Source: Marinobacter vulgaris (lineage in GTDB: Bacteria > Pseudomonadota > Gammaproteobacteria > Pseudomonadales > Oleiphilaceae). From it: a stretch of 64,000 nucleotides of DNA. Numbering within the stretch: the stretch's first letter is position 1; each line of letters opens with the position of its first letter. The DNA lies in assembly GCF_003344045.1 (NCBI RefSeq), contig NZ_QFWX01000004.1, positions 310,001-374,000 on the forward strand, given 5' to 3'. The notes beneath the pieces are model-generated. The model was not told the DNA's origin, searched no databases, and saw nothing but the letters and a program-made list of their open reading frames with translations. This document shows positions 62,334 to 64,000 of this stretch, piece after piece. A program made the translations under genes and the position numbers.

Positions 62334-63611
62334 CTACTGCACCAGTTGCTTATCGATAACCAGAGTGACGGGGTCGGCTTCACCATCGCTTACCGGTACC
62401 GGTTCGTCCAACTGGCCCTGCCAGTCGCCGGCCTGGGGCCGGGCTGTGCCCGCCCTTGAAAGTCTGGCCTGCACGCGAACCTCGTCGGCATCCGACAGCT
62501 TGTTGTCAGGTGACATATTGAAACGGTCATCAAGCCGCACATCGGCCGGCAGCTGGCCCGCTGTCAGACGAGCCACCGCCAGTGGGGGACCACCCTGCCC
62601 CTCGGTGCTGCGGGCCAATACAAAAAGCGTGGTATCCTCCGGTACCTCGCCACGGAAGGCCTCGGCAATCTCAACGCGTACGGTAACTCCCGGGCCGGAC
62701 GCAACCTCTGCCTGCTCCGCGGGCGCTTCGCGACCCAAACGCTGATAGGCCTGCTCGATACCCTGACGAATGGAGCCGATTTGCGGGTGGTCCGGCGCCA
62801 CCTCAACAATCCGCTCCCAATACTGGAGAGCCTCTTCGTAGTTTTCCTGGCCGAACGCATAAATACCCAGCAAACCCAAAGCATTGACTTCGTCGGGATT
62901 CAACGCCCTGGCTTTTTCAATGGTTTCGGTCACCTGAGGCGTCAGCTCTCCCTGACTCAGGAAAAACTGCGCTTGCGCCGACAACCCCCAGGCTACCGCC
63001 TTTCCGCTATCATCACCCTCAATACTGCCGGCAAGCCGTTCAAAGGCCCAGGCCGCATCGCTGAACTGTTCCAGGCGCATATACGTCCTGCCCAGCATCG
63101 CCCAACCTTCCGTATTGTCCGGACTCTCCTCCAGACGCTCCCGCAACTGGGCCGTGAGCGCCTGCATCTGGCCAAGACGGTCGCCATCCGCAGCCATCAT
63201 TTCCTCCATGGCACGGAACTGCTCGACATCGTCCAGCGCGCCCCACTGCTGATAGAGAAAAACGGCAGCGGCAGGGATTATCACCAGGCTGGCGACCACC
63301 ACAGCAACAGAACTTTTGCCATTGCTGACTTGCGCAGGAGACTCAAGTACCCCCCGCTCCGCATCCGGGACATCGTCCAACATGCTGCCAGCCAGCTCTT
63401 CCCGAAGCTGCCGATAGCTGTCCTCATCCATGGCCCCCGACTCGAACTCCCGATCCAGCTCTTCCATCCGGCTTCGATAGGCCAGCAGGTTCTGGTTACG
63501 CAGGTCGAGTTCGGCGCGGCGGCCCGAACGGTGAAAAAACAGGGGTGCGATGATAAAAGCAAGCGCAAGTACAATCATTACGGCCGCAGTGAGCCAGAAA
63601 GTCTGTGTCAT
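62334..63611 (-). CDS. ccmI: Cytochrome c biogenesis protein CcmI
   Basis: A 425-residue inner-membrane protein that holds apocytochrome c for haem attachment by CcmF/CcmH. Two transmembrane helices (AAVMIVLALAFIIAPLFF and VVVASLVIIPAAAVFLYQQW at about 105) enclose a cytoplasmic loop. The periplasmic part has TPR repeats (EGWAMLGRTYMRLEQFSDAA; EVNALGLLGIYAFGQENYEEAL) and a C-terminal domain ending in DPVTLVIDKQLVQ. It lies just after ccmH on the same strand, the normal order. Confidence 0.94.
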   Translation of the reverse strand: MTQTFWLTAAVMIVLALAFIIAPLFFHRSGRRAELDLRNQNLLAYRSRMEELDREFESGAMDEDSYRQLREELAGSMLDDVPDAERGVLESPAQVSNGKSSVAVVVASLVIIPAAAVFLYQQWGALDDVEQFRAMEEMMAADGDRLGQMQALTAQLRERLEESPDNTEGWAMLGRTYMRLEQFSDAAWAFERLAGSIEGDDSGKAVAWGLSAQAQFFLSQGELTPQVTETIEKARALNPDEVNALGLLGIYAFGQENYEEALQYWERIVEVAPDHPQIGSIRQGIEQAYQRLGREAPAEQAEVASGPGVTVRVEIAEAFRGEVPEDTTLFVLARSTEGQGGPPLAVARLTAGQLPADVRLDDRFNMSPDNKLSDADEVRVQARLSRAGTARPQAGDWQGQLDEPVPVSDGEADPVTLVIDKQLVQ

Positions 63612-63683
63612 GGAGCTGTCATGGTCCGGTTAAAACAAAATGAGTGGGTACGTTACTGTGCTGACCAACTGCGGTCCCGTTAA

Positions 63684-64000
63684 TCAGGACGCGCGATCGG
63701 AATCATCCCCAGCGAGAATCCTTGATGCCCGGGCACGCTCTTCATTGCTCAGGGTCGGTTCGCTATCGCCGTAACGACGGGCTCGAATGACGATGGTGGC
63801 GACTACCAGTAGGCCAATCACCACAGCAATCACCGGGGTGGCCCACAGCAGGATGGTGCGACGGTCGACCTCGGGCTTGTAGCGCACGAACTCCCCGAAG
63901 CGACCTACCAAAGCGCCGACAATTTCCTCGTTGCTGGCTCCTTCGGACATCATAAGGTAAACCTCGGCCCGCATATCCTTGGAAATAGGGGCGTTGGAGT
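63684..64000 (-). CDS. ccmH: Cytochrome c biogenesis protein CcmH (3' part)
   Basis: Only the C-terminal part lies in the window; translation continues upstream past the edge (SNAPISKDMRAEVYLMMSEG). EVYLMMSEGASNEEIVGALVGRFGEFVRYKPEVD and the transmembrane helix (LLWATPVIAVVIGLLVVATIVI) identify CcmH, the thiol reductant that prepares apocytochrome Cys residues. The catalytic CxxC lies outside the window. The internal ATG at 63974 is not the start. Confidence 0.93.
   Translation of the reverse strand, partial: SNAPISKDMRAEVYLMMSEGASNEEIVGALVGRFGEFVRYKPEVDRRTILLWATPVIAVVIGLLVVATIVIRARRYGDSEPTLSNEERARASRILAGDDSDRAS

Overview
The window looks like the chromosome of a marine gammaproteobacterium close to Marinobacter and more distantly to Pseudomonas. 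The signs are a complete Na+-pumping NADH:quinone oxidoreductase operon (nqrABCDEF-apbE-nqrM), a PsrA-type TetR regulator, the 1628-residue GDH-180 glutamate dehydrogenase, GC-rich coding DNA, and a gene order nqr / long gap / mfd / csiV / methylthioinosine phosphorylase / psrA that recalls the corresponding Pseudomonas aeruginosa region. Nearly everything is core metabolism or information processing. These assignments come from reading the proteins, not from searches.

Layout. 1-6.8 kb: RNA-processing genes (rne, a PHP-family RNase AM gene, the RNase E inhibitor gene rraA) with small genes between them (UPF0149, YciI-like, SH3, PilZ). 6.8-10.2 kb: ppsA and its regulator ppsR, divergent. 10.3-15.4 kb: an M16 presequence-protease-like peptidase, an unknown membrane protein, a MobA-like nucleotidyltransferase and a double-length 6-carboxytetrahydropterin-synthase-like protein. 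15.4-17.2 kb: tRNA-Glu, tRNA-Ala and gltX. 17.3-21.3 kb: znuA behind a Zur box, an AEC transporter, an SDR and dusA.

21.3-23.5 kb is the only clearly mobile part: a decayed IS1595-type transposase gene followed by a lone, intact tnpB of the IS200/IS605 superfamily. Its RuvC-II catalytic Glu is replaced by Gly, and a Glu about 41 residues downstream may stand in for it. It sits just upstream of a probable operon tal-terB-DAHP synthase-glycerophosphodiesterase (23.6-27.0 kb).

27-35.9 kb: sthA and the nqr operon with its maturation genes, behind a good sigma70 promoter. 36-46.3 kb: long-form gap, mfd, csiV, methylthioinosine phosphorylase, an MscS channel, an L,D-transpeptidase, psrA with its own operator, and an unknown membrane protein. 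46.5-49.5 kb: ribE and two related rRNA guanine-N2 methyltransferases (rlmG- and rsmC-like). An intrinsic terminator between these two points the wrong way and suggests a small RNA. 49.6-55.2 kb: carbonic anhydrase and gdhB. 55.4-62.3 kb: a MoxR-DUF58-DUF4381-VWA-VWA/TPR-BatD operon. 62.3-64 kb: ccmI and the 3' part of ccmH, cut by the window edge.

The metabolic genes fit together. PpsA/PpsR and Gap control the lower glycolytic/gluconeogenic node, and SthA balances NADH and NADPH. Nqr uses NADH to build a sodium gradient. Transaldolase and DAHP synthase share erythrose 4-phosphate. No stretch longer than 300 bases lacks a gene. Apart from tnpB, the points most worth testing are the small-RNA candidate near 48.4 kb, the PsrA and Zur operators, and terminators embedded in convergent genes.
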